NCBI RefSeq assembly: GCF_023546765.1
Contig: NZ_CP097484.1
Location: 5,566,501 to 5,630,500, forward strand
Length of the DNA stretch: 64,000 nt
Source: Methylobacterium tardum
Lineage (GTDB): Bacteria > Pseudomonadota > Alphaproteobacteria > Rhizobiales > Beijerinckiaceae
Reading direction: 5' to 3'
Part shown: positions 52,227-61,720 of the stretch, piece by piece
Layout of the letters: the number at the start of each line of letters is the position of its first letter
Numbering within the stretch: position 1 is the stretch's first letter
Made by a program: the position numbers and the translations under genes
The notes under the pieces: generated by a model
Database searches by the model: none
Told to the model about the DNA's origin: nothing
What the model saw: only the letters and a program-made list of their open reading frames with translations

Positions 52227-52688
52227 TCAGGCGTCGCCGGATCCGCGCTTCAGCAACGGACGCGCGAGGGTTCGACCCTCCTCGGTGAAGCCGGCGGCGG
52301 CGCAGAAGGCGCGCAGGTCGTCCTGGGTCGGGCCGACGGTGAGCAGCAGCCGGTCGCAGCCGGCCTGCCGTGCCGCGCGCCCGGCCGCCTTCAGCAGGAT
52401 CCGGCCGATGCCATTGCGCCGGGACTCGGCGGCGACCACGAGGGTGGTGATGAGGCCGGACGGCCGCGGCGCGTCGAGCGTGCGGACCGGCGCGAGCGCC
52501 ACGAGGCCGCTCGGCGGCCCCCACTCGACGGCGACGAGGGCGGTGCCGCCGTTGCGTTGCAGGTCGTCGAGCCGGATCGCGAGATCGGCTGCCCCAACCG
52601 CGACGCCCGCCTCGCCCAGCAGGGCTGCGAGGCCCGCGGCGTCGGGGCCCGTCGCCGCGCGGATCTCCAGCCCGTAGCGATTGCCCAA
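52227..52688 (-). CDS. GNAT family N-acetyltransferase
   Basis: A 153-residue enzyme. 'EIRAATGPDAAGLAALLGEA' is the N-terminal strand, 'GLITTLVVAAESRRNGIGRI' and 'LLKAAGRAARQAGCDRLLLT' are motif A with the CoA loop RRNGIG, and 'DDLRAFCAAAGFTEEGRTL' is the C-terminal part, typical of the aminoglycoside-like/RimJ-unrelated GNAT group. The acceptor is unknown. Confidence 0.82.
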   Translation of the reverse strand: MGNRYGLEIRAATGPDAAGLAALLGEAGVAVGAADLAIRLDDLQRNGGTALVAVEWGPPSGLVALAPVRTLDAPRPSGLITTLVVAAESRRNGIGRILLKAAGRAARQAGCDRLLLTVGPTQDDLRAFCAAAGFTEEGRTLARPLLKRGSGDA

Positions 52689-52748
52689 ATCCCGCTCCCG
52701 ATCGAAAAGCTCCGGCCGTTCAACGCGGGACCGGATGATCGGTCACCC

Positions 52749-53276
52749 TCAGACCCGGCGCCAGCCCGGCTGCGACGGGTCGACCAGCCTGTAATTGACC
52801 GGTGCCATGCCGCAGATGGCGATGACCGCAGGCTCGGTGCCGTCGCGGACGACGCCGTCATAATGCGGCGTTCCCGCAACCCGGCGGACGAAGCTTCCCG
52901 CCTTCACGGGCACGCAGGCGGCCGGATCGAAATCCGCCCCGCTGTTGCACCACCACGTGCCGGCCAGGACCATGCAGAACCGAGCCGTGGTGTAAGTGTG
53001 CGGCGCGCTCATGTAGCCCGGCCACCAGCGGATCAAGGTATAGTAGAGACCGCTGCCGTTGATGTCGCCCGTGAGAGTGCAGCGGTCGACGCTGCGCTCG
53101 GGATAGCCCTTCGACGGCACCCACGGGAGGTCGTCGGGCGCGCGGATGATGGTCTGCTCCGGATTGAGCGGGCTGGCCTCGGCGCCGGCGGCCAGGAGCA
53201 AGGGTAACGTTCCGATGAGCGAGGCCGCGAGCAGGTCGCGCCGGCTCGTCTCCACCCGGGTTTGCGTGTCCGTCAT
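52749..53276 (-). CDS. Exported cupin domain protein
   Basis: A 175-residue protein. The N-terminus carries a twin-arginine signal ('ETSRRDLLAASLIGTLPLLL'), predicting folded export. The mature domain is a cupin with 'WWPGYMSAPHTYTTARFCMV', 'LAGTWWCNSGADFDPA', 'VPVKAGSFVRRVAGTPHYDG' and 'PAVIAICGMAPVNY'. His residues in 'APHTYT' and 'TPHYDG' could bind a metal. ATG at 53276 has a GGAACG site; another ATG 12 bases upstream is possible. The substrate is unknown. Confidence 0.8.
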   Translation of the reverse strand: MTDTQTRVETSRRDLLAASLIGTLPLLLAAGAEASPLNPEQTIIRAPDDLPWVPSKGYPERSVDRCTLTGDINGSGLYYTLIRWWPGYMSAPHTYTTARFCMVLAGTWWCNSGADFDPAACVPVKAGSFVRRVAGTPHYDGVVRDGTEPAVIAICGMAPVNYRLVDPSQPGWRRV

Positions 53277-53450
53277 CGTGCGTTCCATCCCTGCTGCCGA
53301 CGGCGTTCCCGGCGGCATCCCATCAGGCAATGGGGATGTTTCGCGTTTTTCTCTCCGGGCGCGCGAAACCGCGCCGCTCCTGACACAGCCCGGAACGCGC
53401 CGGGCGCGTGGGGCATTGCTCTGCAGCCGCGGGGTCGGGGGGAGCGCAGC

Positions 53451-53630
53451 ATGGCGGGGCGGGTACCGGATCGATCTCCGGACGGACAGGGCGACGCGCA
53501 GGCGTCGGAGACGGCACAACCGGATCGCCGGTCCGAGGACCGGAGCGAGCGCGACGGGGTCGAGCGCGAGAAGGCCGAGACGGAGATCGCCGCCGGGGAC
53601 GTGGCCGACGACCTCGCGGATTTCGCCTGA
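53451..53630 (+). CDS. Small acidic hydrophilic protein
   Basis: A 59-residue protein starting MAGRVPDRSPDGQGDAQASE and ending 'AAGDVADDLADFA'. It is rich in Asp, Glu and Arg and probably disordered. A GGGGGAG site lies seven bases before the ATG and a strong hairpin follows the stop, so it is probably expressed. No family recognised. Confidence 0.6.
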   Translation: MAGRVPDRSPDGQGDAQASETAQPDRRSEDRSERDGVEREKAETEIAAGDVADDLADFA

Positions 53631-53633
53631 CGG

Positions 53634-53660
53634 GAACGGCACGCGGGCCGCGTGCCGTTC
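53634..53660 (+). terminator. Hairpin terminator
   Basis: An eleven-base-pair stem (GAACGGCACGC, five-base loop, complement) four bases after the stop of the small acidic protein. It sits between convergent genes. Confidence 0.7.
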
Positions 53661-53704
53661 GAGATCCGTAGAGCCGGCTCGCGATGGAGAGCCGGCGCTT
53701 GGCG

Positions 53705-54207
53705 TCAGGCCGTTTCCTTGGCCTTGCGCGGACGGCTCGCGCGCTTCGGCTTCTCGGCAACCGGCTCGACGGGCTCCTCTGCCGGCGCGGCGGATTTGCG
53801 GCGCTGCTGGCCGAGGCCGAGGCTGCGCGCGAGTTCCGAGCGCTGGGCGGAATAGCTGGCGGCCGTCGACGGGTAGTCCCGCGGCAGCCCGAAGCGCTCG
53901 CGATACTGCTCGATCGTCAGACCGTTGCGCGACAGATGGCGCTTGAGCGTCTTGTACGGCTTTCCGTCGATGAAGGAGATCAGCGCATCCGGGGTCACCG
54001 ACTTGCGGATCTGGGCCGGCGTCGGCTTGTCGGCCGTCTCGGTGACGGTCGCCGCGGGGGCGGACAGCTTCGTCAGAGCCGCGTGGACACCGGCGAGAAG
54101 ACCGGCAGCTCGCTGATCGGAACGGAGTTGTTCGAGACATAGGCCGATACGATGTCCGATGCCTGCTCGATAAAGGTCTGCTGCTGTTCAGTGGCGTTGT
54201 CGTCCAT
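53705..54207 (-). pseudogene. Ros/MucR family regulator, frameshifted
   Basis: The second MucR-type gene in the window. The N-terminal part starts MDDNATEQQQTFIEQASDIV and runs through 'SAYVSNNSVPISELPV'. It then breaks at about 54100. From there 'LAGVHAALTKLSAPAATVTE' and 'PTPAQIRKSVTPDALISF', then 'IDGKPYKTLKRHLSRNGL', follow in another frame. One added C ('gtcc' for 'gtc') heals it and gives about 167 residues. A longer basic tail ('EKPKRASRPRKAKETA') sets it apart from the first copy. The first zinc Cys is also Ser. If expressed from an internal start, only the DNA-binding half would be made. Confidence 0.85.
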
Positions 54208-54641
54208 CGATGATTCCCTCTATCTGACGGTGGTCCTACGGTTCTATCGTCTTTGCAACAAAATCAAGTCGTCGCCGAGCATTTCCCTGCACAAGGCTCA
54301 GGTCGTGAACACGCATATTATTCAAGCCGACGGTGGAGCTGAAATCGTAGCCTGAGAAATCCAGGCCCCAGCTGGCACACTTGCACGCGCTGGCGCCTCT
54401 CGACGCCTCCCCCTCTGGCTGGCATCGAACCCCGGCAGGTGCCTTCGTCTGCAAACAGCGTTTCCCGTCTGACAAGAAGCGCGAAGTCTCCGGCGATGTC
54501 CTGCGGGACGCGTCCCTCTGCATGCGCGGCCGCCGCCAAGTCTCGCGGAGACGGCTCGGACAATGTCGCGGGCGACGCGTGGGCAAGTGTGCGGGCCTGG
54601 GCCATAACGGGTCCCCCAGGGAGAGATCCGGAGCCATCGGC
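54208..54641. other. Intergenic region, promoters of mucR and the thioesterase
   Basis: About 430 bases, with 54220-54360 moderately AT-rich. The plus-strand frame runs through it, but the thioesterase domain begins only at the GTG at 54642. No separate gene was identified. Confidence 0.45.
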
Positions 54642-55055
54642 GTGAACCAGCAATCGGAGCCCGACACCGTCTTCGGCGCCCACATCCCCTTCGTGCGGTT
54701 CTGCGGGATCGAGGCGCTCGATGTGCGGGACGGCCGGACGCGGCTGCGTCTGGCGCTCCGGCCGGAGCATGCCAACAATCTCGGCATCGCCCATGGCGGC
54801 GTGATCTGCACCCTGTTGGACGTCGCCCTCGGCACCGCAGCCCGTCTGCGGGCCGGCCGGCCCGTGGTCACCCTCGATATGCAGACCCGCTTCCTCGCCC
54901 CGGGCCGCGACGTCCTGCTCGCGGAAGGCCGCGTCACCCGGGCGGGCCGCTCCGTGATCTTCTGCGAGGCCGAGATCCGCGATGCGGCCGGCGAGCTGGT
55001 GGCCAGCGCCACCGGTCTGCTGAAGCCAGTGGGCGAGCCGCCGACGGCGCGTTAG
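54642..55055 (+). CDS. PaaI family hotdog-fold thioesterase
   Basis: A 137-residue thioesterase. The catalytic pattern 'NNLGIAHGGVICTLLDVALG' has the conserved N, HGG and D of the family, and 'VTLDMQTRFLAPGRDVLLAE' with 'GRSVIFCEAEIRDAAGELVA' is the rest of the hotdog sheet. It would hydrolyse an acyl- or aromatic-acyl-CoA; the exact substrate is unknown. The start is taken at GTG because the family begins there and GGGAGAG lies upstream. hemF follows. Confidence 0.85.
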   Translation: MNQQSEPDTVFGAHIPFVRFCGIEALDVRDGRTRLRLALRPEHANNLGIAHGGVICTLLDVALGTAARLRAGRPVVTLDMQTRFLAPGRDVLLAEGRVTRAGRSVIFCEAEIRDAAGELVASATGLLKPVGEPPTAR

Positions 55056-55124
55056 CGGCCTGCGCGCCGGCATCCGGCGGGAAGCGAATTGACGCCGGCG
55101 CGGCGCAGTGGGAAAGCCTCGTCC

Positions 55125-56057
55125 ATGACGATGCCGGACGACGCGCGCGCAGCCCTGGCTGCGCCTCCCTCCGAGGCCGATGTCACGGCCATGAAATCCG
55201 AGGCCGCCGCGTGGTTCGAAAGCCTGCGCGACCGGATCCTGGCGGCTTTCGAGGCCCTCGAGGCGGAGGCGGCGGGCCCGTTCCATCCGGACGCGCCGGA
55301 GAGCCCCGGTGTCTTCGAGAAGACCCCGTGGAACCGGACCGACCATACCGGACGGCCGGGCGGCGGCGGCGTCATGGCGATGCTGCGGGGCCGCGTGTTC
55401 GAGAAGGCGGGCGTGCACATCTCCACGGTGCACGGCGAGTTCGCGCCGGAATTCCGCGCGCAGATGCCCGGCGCGGCCGAGGACCCGCGCTTCTTCGCCA
55501 CCGGCATCTCGCTGATCGCCCATCCGTGGAACCCGCACGTGCCGACGGTGCACATGAACACCCGGTTCGTCGCGACGACGCGGGCGTGGTTCGGCGGCGG
55601 CGCCGATCTCACCCCGGTCCTGGAGCGGCGCCGCAACCAGGACGATCCGGACAGCCGCCACTTCCACGCCTGCCTGGAGCGCGCCTGCGCGGCCCACGGC
55701 ATCGATCACGCCCGCTACAAGGCGTGGTGCGACGAGTATTTCCACCTCAAGCATCGGAACGAGCCGCGCGGCATCGGCGGAATCTTCTACGATTATCTCT
55801 GGAGCGGGAATCCGCAGGCCGACCTCGCCTATACCCGCGACGTGGGCCGCGCCTTCCTGGAGGCCTACCCGAGGATCGTGCGCGACAATCTCGGCACGCC
55901 CTGGACCGAGACGGACCGTCACGAGCAGCAGGTGCGGCGCGGTCGCTACGTCGAGTTCAACCTGCTCTACGACCGGGGCACGATCTTCGGCCTGAAGACC
56001 GGCGGCAACGTCGCGTCGATCCTGTCCTCGATGCCGCCGACCGTGCGCTGGCCGTGA
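55125..56057 (+). CDS. hemF: Oxygen-dependent coproporphyrinogen III oxidase
   Basis: HemF oxidatively decarboxylates coproporphyrinogen III to protoporphyrinogen IX in heme and (bacterio)chlorophyll synthesis. The 310-residue protein has '[20 protein letters not shown]', '[20 protein letters not shown]', '[11 protein letters not shown]' and the signature '[20 protein letters not shown]'. It ends '[20 protein letters not shown]' as the family does. The start was taken at ATG 55125; a second Met lies six bases on. Its stop overlaps a GTG for the next gene (GTGA). Confidence 0.93.
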   Translation: MTMPDDARAALAAPPSEADVTAMKSEAAAWFESLRDRILAAFEALEAEAAGPFHPDAPESPGVFEKTPWNRTDHTGRPGGGGVMAMLRGRVFEKAGVHISTVHGEFAPEFRAQMPGAAEDPRFFATGISLIAHPWNPHVPTVHMNTRFVATTRAWFGGGADLTPVLERRRNQDDPDSRHFHACLERACAAHGIDHARYKAWCDEYFHLKHRNEPRGIGGIFYDYLWSGNPQADLAYTRDVGRAFLEAYPRIVRDNLGTPWTETDRHEQQVRRGRYVEFNLLYDRGTIFGLKTGGNVASILSSMPPTVRWP

Positions 56058-57172
56058 GCGCGGGCCTGCCGGCTGCCTACGCCCCGCAGCAGGATGCGGC
56101 GCTGAAGGCGATCGCCGCGTGGCGGCGGGACGGCGGGTCCCAGGTGTTCCGCCTGTTCGGCTATGCCGGCACCGGCAAGACCACGCTCGCCCGCCGCATC
56201 GCTGAGGATGTCGACGGCACAGTGGTCTACGGCGCCTTCACCGGCAAGGCCGCCTCGGTGATGCGCCAGAAGGGCTGCTACGACGCCGCCACGATCCACT
56301 CGCTGATCTACCGCACCAAGGAGGCGGAGGAGGGCGGGCCGACCTTCACGCTGAACCGCTCGGGCCCGGCCGCCAAGGCGGACCTGATCATCATCGACGA
56401 GTGCTCGATGGTCGATTCCGACCTCGGCAACGACCTGCTGTCGTTCGAGCGGCCGGTTCTGGTTCTGGGCGACCCGGCGCAGCTGCCGCCGGTGCGCGGC
56501 GGCGGCTTCTTCACCGAGGCGGAGCCCGACGTGATGCTCACCGAGGTCCACCGGCAGGCCAAGGACGACCCGATCGTCCGCATGGCGATGACCATCCGCG
56601 AGGGCGGGCGGCTGGAGCTCGGCAGCTACGGGCAGAGCCGCGTGGTGTCGCGCCGCGCCCTCGATCCGGCCGAGGTGCTCGAATGCGACCAGGTGCTGGT
56701 CGGACTCAACAAGACGCGCCGCCTCTACAACGCCCGGCTCCGGGAGCTCGCCGGCCACACCGATCCGATGCCGGCCATCGGCGAGAAGCTGGTCTGCCTG
56801 CGCAACGATCGGGTGAAGGGTCTGCTCAACGGCTCGACCTGGACCGTGCAGGCCCTGCGCGCGCCGCCGCGGCCTGACCTGATCCGCCTCGATGTGGTGC
56901 CAGAGGACGACCCGGCGCTCCGCCGGAAGCCCACCGACATCAAGGTGCTGCGCGCGATGATCTCCGGCACGGACGAGGAGATCCCGCTGTTCCTGCGCCG
57001 GGAGACCGACGAGTTCACCTACGGCTACGCGCTGACGGTGCACAAGGCTCAGGGGTCGCAGTGGGATCGGGTGACGCTGTTCGACGAATCCTACGCGTTT
57101 CGCGAGCACCGGGCGCGCTGGCTCTACACGGGCCTGACCCGGGCGGCGCAGGCGATCACCGTGGTGGTCTGA
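56054..57172 (+). CDS. RecD-like ATP-dependent DNA helicase/DNA-binding ATPase
   Basis: A 372-residue superfamily 1 helicase. Walker A is '[20 protein letters not shown]', Walker B '[20 protein letters not shown]', motif III '[19 protein letters not shown]', and the C-terminal motifs are '[20 protein letters not shown]' and '[16 protein letters not shown]'. It is shorter than RecD and lacks a nuclease partner. It is therefore a stand-alone RecD-like ATPase, of a type found in many alphaproteobacteria and phages. It begins with GTG coupled to hemF, an unusual partner. Confidence 0.88.
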   Translation: MSAGLPAAYAPQQDAALKAIAAWRRDGGSQVFRLFGYAGTGKTTLARRIAEDVDGTVVYGAFTGKAASVMRQKGCYDAATIHSLIYRTKEAEEGGPTFTLNRSGPAAKADLIIIDECSMVDSDLGNDLLSFERPVLVLGDPAQLPPVRGGGFFTEAEPDVMLTEVHRQAKDDPIVRMAMTIREGGRLELGSYGQSRVVSRRALDPAEVLECDQVLVGLNKTRRLYNARLRELAGHTDPMPAIGEKLVCLRNDRVKGLLNGSTWTVQALRAPPRPDLIRLDVVPEDDPALRRKPTDIKVLRAMISGTDEEIPLFLRRETDEFTYGYALTVHKAQGSQWDRVTLFDESYAFREHRARWLYTGLTRAAQAITVVV

Positions 57173-57253
57173 TCCCTCACCGCCGCGCTTTAGATCGCTT
57201 GTGAAGCCCGATCCCGCGTGCTAGGCACCGCCCGTCTCATCGAGGCACCTTGC

Positions 57254-57342
57254 GGAGAGGTGGCAGAGCGGTTGAATGCACCGCACTCGAAATGCGGCAT
57301 GCCTGCAAGGGCATCGGGGGTTCGAATCCCCCCCTCCGCCAC
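57254..57342 (+). tRNA. tRNA-Ser (anticodon CGA)
   Basis: The long-arm tRNA is recognised from 'ggcagagcggttgaatgca' (D arm), the anticodon loop 'ctcgaaa' with stem 'ccgca/tgcgg', the variable arm 'catgcctgcaagggcatc', and the T arm 'gggggttcgaatccccc'. It ends in GCCA, so CCA is encoded and G73 is the serine discriminator. The 5' acceptor strand is GGAGAGG, but only five bases (cctcc) lie between the T stem and G73. The 3' strand is thus two bases short of full pairing; 'cctctcc' would be expected. An integrase follows, so this 3' end may come from the inserted element. Confidence 0.88.
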
Positions 57343-57404
57343 TCCTTCCCTAAGCCCTTGATCCGGAAGAAAGTTAAGGCATCTCAGATGCTTGCGGCCG
57401 TCGC

Positions 57405-57428
57405 GGTGGTACACAAAGGTGGTACACA
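57405..57428 (+). repeat. Tandem 11-base direct repeat before the integrase
   Basis: 'ggtggtacaca' occurs at 57405-57415 and again at 57418-57428, immediately before the integrase ATG. It may be an integrase arm-binding or control site beside the attachment site in the tRNA. Confidence 0.5.
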
Positions 57429-57430
57429 CC

Positions 57431-58237
57431 ATGCCGCTACCATTCGCCCGCCCGTGGCGCCATCCGAAGACAGGCATGTACTGGTTCCGACGCCGGGTGC
57501 CGAAGGAACTGCAGCCTCTGCTCGGAAGGTGCGAGGAGCGTAGGACGCTCGGAACGAAGGAGCCGGCTCTCGCCAGGACGCGGTACCTTCGAGCCGCCGT
57601 CGAGATCGACGAGCGGTGGGAGCTTCTGAGGCGATTGGCGGCAGCCGTCGCGCCGCCGGAAGGTGCGCCCGGAGGCGGAACGGAGGTTCCTTCCGATCGG
57701 CATCGGTCCGATACCCGTCCCTTCGGAAACGACTCCGGTCGGGTCGCGTCCGCGCCCTCGAGCATCGCATCCGTTCCGTCGGCGCCGACGGGATCCGTTC
57801 CTTGGCGTCCGACCTTCGAGGCCTACGCGGCCGAGGCGAAGCTCGCGCCGTCCACCATCAAGCGCTGGGCGGGCGTCCTGACCGCGCTTGAGGAAGCCAT
57901 CGGCACCGACGATCTCGCTCTGGTCACTCGTGGAGACCTCATCGCCTGGAAGCGCGATCTGCTCGCCTCCGGCCGAGAACCTCGTACCGTCCGCGATGCC
58001 CACATCGCCGCGACGAAGGCCCTCATGAACTGGGCGGTGGCGAACGGCCATCTCGAAACGAATCCAGCTTCAGGCATCGTCGTCGCGGTGCCGGATAAGC
58101 CCCTCCTTCGCGACCGGGATTTCACCGACGGCGAGGCGAACAGGATTCTGTGCGTGTCAAAAAGCGTTGGAACGGGACCCCGGATCGGCGTGCAATTGGG
58201 ACCCCTTCGCAAGCTGGGTACGGCGCGGCTGAACTGA
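57431..58237 (+). pseudogene. Tyrosine-recombinase integrase, truncated by an insertion sequence
   Basis: The N-terminus 'MPLPFARPWRHPKTGMYWFR' and 'RRVPKELQPLLG' is the DUF6538 type found in tRNA-targeting integrases. The core-binding domain follows ('FEAYAAEAKLAPSTIKRWAG', 'VTRGDLIAWKRDLLASG', 'AATKALMNWAVANGHLETNP'). The frame passes 'FTDGEANRIL' and then runs at 58149 into IS21 sequence, ending at 58237. The catalytic Arg-His-Arg-Tyr domain is missing, so it cannot recombine. It lies directly beside the tRNA-Ser gene, marking the left end of an integrated element. Confidence 0.85.
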
Positions 58238-58272
58238 TCCGACGTCCAGCTTTGGCGTCGTAGGCGCTGGCC

Positions 58273-59007
58273 TCAGGCGCGGTTCTTGAAGCGCCAGCTC
58301 TCATTGCCGGTCTCGGCGATCTCACAGTGATGGGTGAGCCGGTCGAGCAGCGCCGTGGTCATTTTGGCGTCGCCAGCGAACACGCTCGGCCACTCGCCGA
58401 AGGCAAGATTGGTGGTCACCACGATCGAGGTGGTCTCGTAGAGCTTGCTGATCAGATGGAACAGCAACTGGCCGCCTGACTGCGCAAACGGCAGGTAGCC
58501 GAGTTCGTCCAGCACCACAAAGTCGAGCCGCATGAGATGGTCGGCGATGCGGCCCTGCCGGCCGGCACGCACCTCGGCTTCGAGCCGGTTGACGAGGTCG
58601 ACCACGTTGTAGAACCGGCCGCGCTTCCCGTCCCGGATACACGCTCGCACGATGGCGATGGCCAGGTGCGTCTTGCCGGTGCCGGTGCCGCCGACCAGCA
58701 CGACGTTGCGCTGATGGGCCAGGAACTCGCCGCCAGCGAGGTCGCGCACCAGCCCCTCGTTGATCGGCGTGTCGGCGAAGGCGAACTCGGCGATGTCCTT
58801 GGCCAGGGGCAGCTTGGCGATCGTCATCTGGTAGCGGATCGAGCGCGCCTGCTTCTCGCTGATCTCGGCCTGGAGCAGGTCGCCGACGACCTGTTGAGGC
58901 TCGTGGGTGCGCTTGAGCGCGACCTTGATGATCTCGTCGTAGGCCGCCTTCATCCCGAACAGCTTCAGCTCGCCCATGGTGGCGAGGATGTCCTGACGTT
59001 CCATCAT
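58273..59007 (-). CDS. istB: IS21 helper ATPase IstB
   Basis: A 244-residue AAA+ protein that assists IS21 transposition. The Walker A motif is '[20 protein letters not shown]', Walker B '[20 protein letters not shown]', and '[20 protein letters not shown]' is the family's sensor region. The start is ATG at 59007, overlapping the end of istA. It appears intact. Confidence 0.93.
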   Translation of the reverse strand: MMERQDILATMGELKLFGMKAAYDEIIKVALKRTHEPQQVVGDLLQAEISEKQARSIRYQMTIAKLPLAKDIAEFAFADTPINEGLVRDLAGGEFLAHQRNVVLVGGTGTGKTHLAIAIVRACIRDGKRGRFYNVVDLVNRLEAEVRAGRQGRIADHLMRLDFVVLDELGYLPFAQSGGQLLFHLISKLYETTSIVVTTNLAFGEWPSVFAGDAKMTTALLDRLTHHCEIAETGNESWRFKNRA

Positions 59008-60502
59008 GGGGCTCTCCTCAGGCTGTCGTAGCGGGCACAATCGGCGACCGGCTCATGGCGCAGCCGCAGGCTCTCGGGCGTCAGGATGGTGACGGGTGCA
59101 GTGGGCTCGCGCTGACGGGCGAGGATGTTGAGCACGACGTCGGCCGAGTGCACGCCCTCACGTAGCGCCTCGGCGCAGGCGGCCTCGACCGCGCTCAGCC
59201 CGTCGCGCAGCACGGCAGTGAGGATCTCGACCATCTGCCGGTCGCCATCGGCAGAGCCGGCGAGCTTGCGTCGGATCCGGTCGAGGGCGGCAGGCAGAAC
59301 CCAGTCCTTGAATGGCGCGCCGTTCCTGAGCGCACCGGGCTTGCGGGCGAGCACGGGGACGTAGTGCCAGGGATCGAACACCGTCTGGTTGCGACCGAAG
59401 CCGCGGGCATGCTCGCCGACGATGCGCCCGTCCTGACGGATCTCCACGCGCTCAGCATAGGCGCGCACCTCGACCGGCCGCCCGAGGGCAGAGGCTGTGA
59501 CCGAGTACCGGTTGTTGTCGAAGCGAACCAAGCAGGTCGAGGACACGGCCGCTGGCACGGCATGGAAGCCGTCGAAGCGGCCGGCGTAGGGGACTAGGGC
59601 TGCCCGCTCGGCCTCGAAGGCCTGCCACACGGTCCGGTCGGGCTGCTCGGGATGCGTGTGGGCCTTGGCGTAGGCGATCACCCCGTCGAGCAGCAGGGCG
59701 TTCAACTCGTCGTAGCTCCTCACCCGGATGCGTGGCGTGAACAGACGCTCGCGCACCAGTCCGACCTGGTTCTCGACCTGCCCCTTCTCCCAGCCCGAGG
59801 CCGGTGTGCAGGCCACCGGCTCGACGAGGTAGTGCGAGCACATCTGCAGGAAGCGGCGATTGTAGGCGCGCTCACGTCCGACGAAGATCGCGTCCACGGC
59901 GGTCTTCATGTTGTCGTAGATCCCGCGCTGGCAGGCGCCGCGGAAGAAGGCGAACGCCCGGTCGTGGGCGTCGAACACCATCTCCTGGCTCTCGCGCGGG
60001 TAAGCCCGCACGAACGGCATGCGCGCGTGGCAGAGCCGGACGTGGGCGACCTTGATCTCTGTGGTCGTGCCGCCGATCAGCACCGTCTCGTGGCTCCAGT
60101 CGAACTGGTAGGCCTCGCCCGGCGCGAAGGAGAGTGGCACGAACGCCTGGGCTGTGACCGCGGTGCGCTCGCGCTTCCAGCCCTTGGCGTAGCGGCGCAC
60201 CGTGTCGTAGCCGCCCTCGTAGCCGAGATCGCGCAAGGCCTCGTAGACACGCGTCAGCGTCAGTCGCTCGCGCCGCGCCTTGCTGGCGTTCGCCAGGAGC
60301 ATTCGGTCAAGCTCGTCCCGCCACGATCCGAGCTTCGAGCAGGTTGGATGGCGCGGGTGTACCGGAACGCCGTCGCCTCGGAGCGGATGACCTTGCGCAC
60401 GACCTTGCGCGAGACCCTCAGCTCCCGGCAGATCTGCTTGATCGGCTTCTGCTGCACGAAGTACGCGCGGCGGATCTTTGCGACCGTCTCCACGACCAAC
60501 AT
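59004..60502 (-). pseudogene. istA: IS21 transposase IstA, frameshifted
   Basis: A transposase of about 499 residues. The N-terminal helix-turn-helix is 'QQKPIKQICRELRVSRKVVR' with 'KVIRSEATAFRYTRAIQP' after it. The rest contains the integrase-like core 'FDWSHETVLIGGTTTEIKVA' and 'CQRGIYDNMKTAVDAIFVG', the third acidic residue near 'GWEKGQVENQVGLVRERLF', and the end '[15 protein letters not shown]'. The break is at about 60342: after 'IQP' the frame fails, and 'KLGSWRDELDRMLLANASKA' is in another frame. One extra base restores it. As written the element lacks a complete transposase. Confidence 0.82.
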
Positions 60503-60617
60503 CCCGCGCAAGCCTCCCGTTCGAGCCGGAAGGCAGTGTGGATGACTTGTCCTGGGGGTCCCGTTTGGACGCCGATCACCCCGAAAACGGGGTCCTTATT
60601 CCACGCCTAATCACACA

Positions 60618-61618
60618 GCCATCGCCCTATGGTCTTGCGGTCGAGATCGAGATGGCGGGCTAGGCCGGCGACGGAAGCACCGGCCGCGTGAAGGCGCCGG
60701 AGTTCGGTGTGGCGCGCCTGACGGGGAGCGTGCCTTTCCTGCTTGTGTCGGTCGGCCGACGTAAAGGGGGCGAAGTCGGTTCCGCTCGGCCCGAAGCGCG
60801 GCGGCCCGTTCGTCCCCAAATGTCCGTGCCACCGAGCGGATCACGCTGTGCTGGCCGGTGACAGCCTCCTGCAGGGCCTCGCCCAGATTGCGCAGCACAT
60901 GCCAGCGGTCGAGGACATGCACTGCCCCGGGCGCCCCCTGCCGGACGCCCTCGCCGTAGACCTCGGCCCGGTCGCGGGCGACGATCTCGACGCTGGGATG
61001 GCGCCGGAGCCAGTCAGCAACGGTGTCTGCGTCGCGATCGGGCAAGAGCTCCGCGATGGCGTCGCGTTCCAGATCGGCGATGATCGTTCCGTAGCGGCGC
61101 CCGCGCCGCCAGGCCCACTCGCCGATGGCGATGATGCGTGGCAGCCGTGGTATCGGGGCCGGCCCGGCCCGCACCATGCGGAGGAAGGTGGATGGGCTGG
61201 CCGGGAGCGCCAGCCGGTGGGCCAGTCGTGCGGCCGGCGCTCCGCCGAGGGCGAGGCCGAGATGCCGCTGCACATCCTGAAGCCGTCGGGAGCGCCTGGC
61301 GCGCGGGACGGCGACGTCCGGCAGGCTCTGGCTGAAGGTGCGGCGGGGGCAGACGGGGTTGCGGCAGCACAGGCGTCGCAGGCGCACGCGTAGGCTGACG
61401 GACCGCCCCTGCCAGGGCAGGTCGGCGAGGCGGCGCTCGTAGGAGCCGTTGCTTCGATCCGAATGCCTTCGACAGACCGGACAGCACGATGCCGCCGACC
61501 GCGGCACGGCCAACACCGTCACACGCCCGGGCTCGGAGGCGACCGCGATGACGCGCAACGAGGACGGGACGAAGGGGAGCAGGCGCTTGGGCATGGGCGG
61601 CTCGGGGATCGCATTCAT
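60618..61618 (-). pseudogene. ISL3-family transposase, truncated and frameshifted
   Basis: The N-terminal zinc finger ('ASCCPVCRRHSDRSNGSYER' and 'LRRLCCRNPVCPRRTFSQSL') and the DDE region ('IIAIGEWAWRRGRRYGTIIA', 'DLERDAIAELLPDRDADTVA', 'VHVLDRWHVLRNLGEALQEA') identify ISL3. Near 60766 the frame changes; the second helix-turn-helix 'LHAAGASVAGLARHLDLDRK' is in another frame. The gene then ends at the IS21 insertion after 'TIGRWL', so the last third is missing. It cannot transpose by itself. Confidence 0.8.
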
Positions 61619-61720
61619 CCCATCCGAATCGACGCTACGCTCGACAGCTCCCGATCATCCCATTCCACCACACGAAATGACGGAGAACCCAAAGTTCTAC
61701 GCCGTTTGACAGGCTGTAAG

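Larger units (their letters stand above)
58149..60617. mobile_element. IS21-family insertion sequence
   Basis: Both ends start TGTG and carry related inner repeats: left 'gatcggcgtgcaattgggac' followed by 'ccc'; right, read on the minus strand, 'gatcggcgtccaaacgggac' followed by 'cccc'. Between them are istA and istB on the minus strand in the usual order, with overlap. The two flanks are different genes (integrase at left, ISL3 transposase at right), so no target duplication is recognisable. The exact right end is uncertain by two bases. Confidence 0.8.
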
